Positions 6,801 through 7,670 of a DNA stretch of 7,670 nucleotides are shown piece after piece (within the stretch, counting starts at the first letter, position 1; every line of letters starts with the position of its first letter). The position numbers were made by a program, and so were the translations under genes. The notes beneath the pieces were generated by a model. It made no database searches and was not told the DNA's origin. It saw nothing but the letters and a program-made list of their open reading frames with translations. The DNA comes from Candidatus Gastranaerophilales bacterium (GTDB lineage Bacteria; Cyanobacteriota; Vampirovibrionia; Gastranaerophilales; Gastranaerophilaceae): contig CAAGQE010000207.1 of NCBI GenBank assembly GCA_900772035.1, positions 1 through 7,670 on the forward strand, in the 5' to 3' direction.

Positions 6801-7670
6801 ATGAAATTTTCAATTGAAGAATTAATAAACGCAACAGGCGCAAAGCCAATACTCGTAAATGATTCGGAAGACGAATTGACGGTTTGCACCGATACTAGAG
6901 CGATTGGCGAGGATATGATTTATCTTCCGTTAAAGGGCGAAAAATTTAACGGCTTTGATTTTATCCAAAACGCTTTAGATGCGGGTGCTTCGGGATATTT
7001 TACCGAAAGTGCCGACGACGTTAATTTGGATGCGGACGTGATTTTGCTCGTGGAAGATACAAAAACCGCTTATTTGCAAATTGCGGAATATTACAGGAAA
7101 AAGGTCAATCCGATAACTGTTTTGATTACGGGCAGCAGCGGAAAAACGACCGTAAAAGAAATGATGTCTGCAACAACGTCCGTAAAGTTCAGAACACATA
7201 AGACGAAACTCAATCATAACAACGAAATCGGTCTTTGCCAAACGTTGCTTTCTATGCCTGAAGATACTCAGGTCTTGATTGCGGAAGGCGGAATGCGCGG
7301 CTTGGGCGAGATTGAACTTCTCTCAAAGCATACTCAGCCTGACAGAGCGGTTATTACAAATGTCGGAACGGCGCATATCGGACGATTAGGCTCGGTTGAA
7401 AATATCGCGAAGGCAAAGTGTGAAATTGTTAAATATTTGAAAAAGGACGGGGTTCTTATAGCGCCCGATTCTCCTTTAATTAAGCAGTTTAATACCTTTG
7501 CGGGCAAAAATTCTTACGTTAATTTTGACGACGTAAAGGTGCTTAAAGCGGATGTTGACGGCTCGGAATTTGTTTATAAAGATAATACGTATTTCTTGCC
7601 GCAAGAGGGTGAGCATAATGTTCAAAACGCTTGCTTGGTAATAGAAACAGCGCTTTCTATCGGAATGACA
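6801..7670 (+). CDS. murF: UDP-N-acetylmuramoyl-tripeptide--D-alanyl-D-alanine ligase, MurF (3' end outside the window)
   Basis: The first 290 residues of a Mur ligase; about 150-170 residues of the usual 450 or so lie beyond the right edge. MurF uses ATP to add D-Ala-D-Ala to the UDP-MurNAc-tripeptide, the last cytoplasmic step of the peptidoglycan precursor. The N-terminal domain (about 1-100) has CTDTRAIGEDMIYLPLKGE (29-47), the substrate-binding segment typical of MurF/MurE. The central ATPase domain has the P-loop TGSSGKTT (110-117), the NHNNEIG segment (138-144), EGGMRGLGEIELL (162-174) and ITNVGTAHIGRLGS (185-198). The EGGM-GEIELL and NNEIG patterns favour MurF over MurE or MurC. The frame is open to the window edge with no stop. 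No alternative in-frame ATG lies before Met39, supporting 6801. It follows dnaA with an apparent promoter of its own. Confidence 0.93.
   Translation, partial: MKFSIEELINATGAKPILVNDSEDELTVCTDTRAIGEDMIYLPLKGEKFNGFDFIQNALDAGASGYFTESADDVNLDADVILLVEDTKTAYLQIAEYYRKKVNPITVLITGSSGKTTVKEMMSATTSVKFRTHKTKLNHNNEIGLCQTLLSMPEDTQVLIAEGGMRGLGEIELLSKHTQPDRAVITNVGTAHIGRLGSVENIAKAKCEIVKYLKKDGVLIAPDSPLIKQFNTFAGKNSYVNFDDVKVLKADVDGSEFVYKDNTYFLPQEGEHNVQNACLVIETALSIGMT

Overview
This is a moderately AT-rich bacterial chromosomal window holding six protein genes: five complete, and one cut by the right edge. No rRNA, tRNA, insertion sequence or CRISPR array was seen. The housekeeping genes are typical of a bacterium that makes peptidoglycan. 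The DnaA sequence (for example a PDLETRMAI stretch) and the -10-like TAAAAT boxes would fit a low-GC relative of Cyanobacteria such as the Melainabacteria/Vampirovibrionia. That placement is a weak inference from memory; a Firmicute-like or other low-GC phylum is not excluded.

Layout. Positions 1-585 contain no gene I can support; the left part has short direct and inverted repeats and the right part is very AT-rich, ending in a likely promoter. Positions 586-1467 (+) encode a YitT-family membrane protein with a C-terminal DUF2179 domain. Positions 3407-1464 (-) form a two-gene type II restriction-modification operon: a putative PD-(D/E)XK endonuclease (2730-3407), then a cytosine-5 DNA methyltransferase (1464-2681). 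The methyltransferase stop codon overlaps the YitT stop codon head-on by 4 bp. Positions 3534-6753 (+) hold aspS (aspartyl-tRNA synthetase) and, 13 nt later, dnaA (replication initiator). After a 47-nt gap with its own apparent promoter comes murF (from 6801, 290 residues visible), an enzyme of peptidoglycan precursor synthesis.

How they fit together. The rightward block links translation, replication initiation and cell-wall synthesis, so co-expression with growth is plausible. The restriction-modification pair is an accessory defence cassette: it is lower in GC, opposite in strand and tightly wedged between yitT-like and aspS, as expected of an acquired module. I did not find a clearly new biological system. 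The points most worth a second look are an approximately 14-residue insertion in the DnaA ATPase domain at the place where the initiator-specific helices normally lie, the aspS-dnaA-murF arrangement away from dnaN with no visible DnaA-box cluster, and the tightly fitted restriction-modification cassette.
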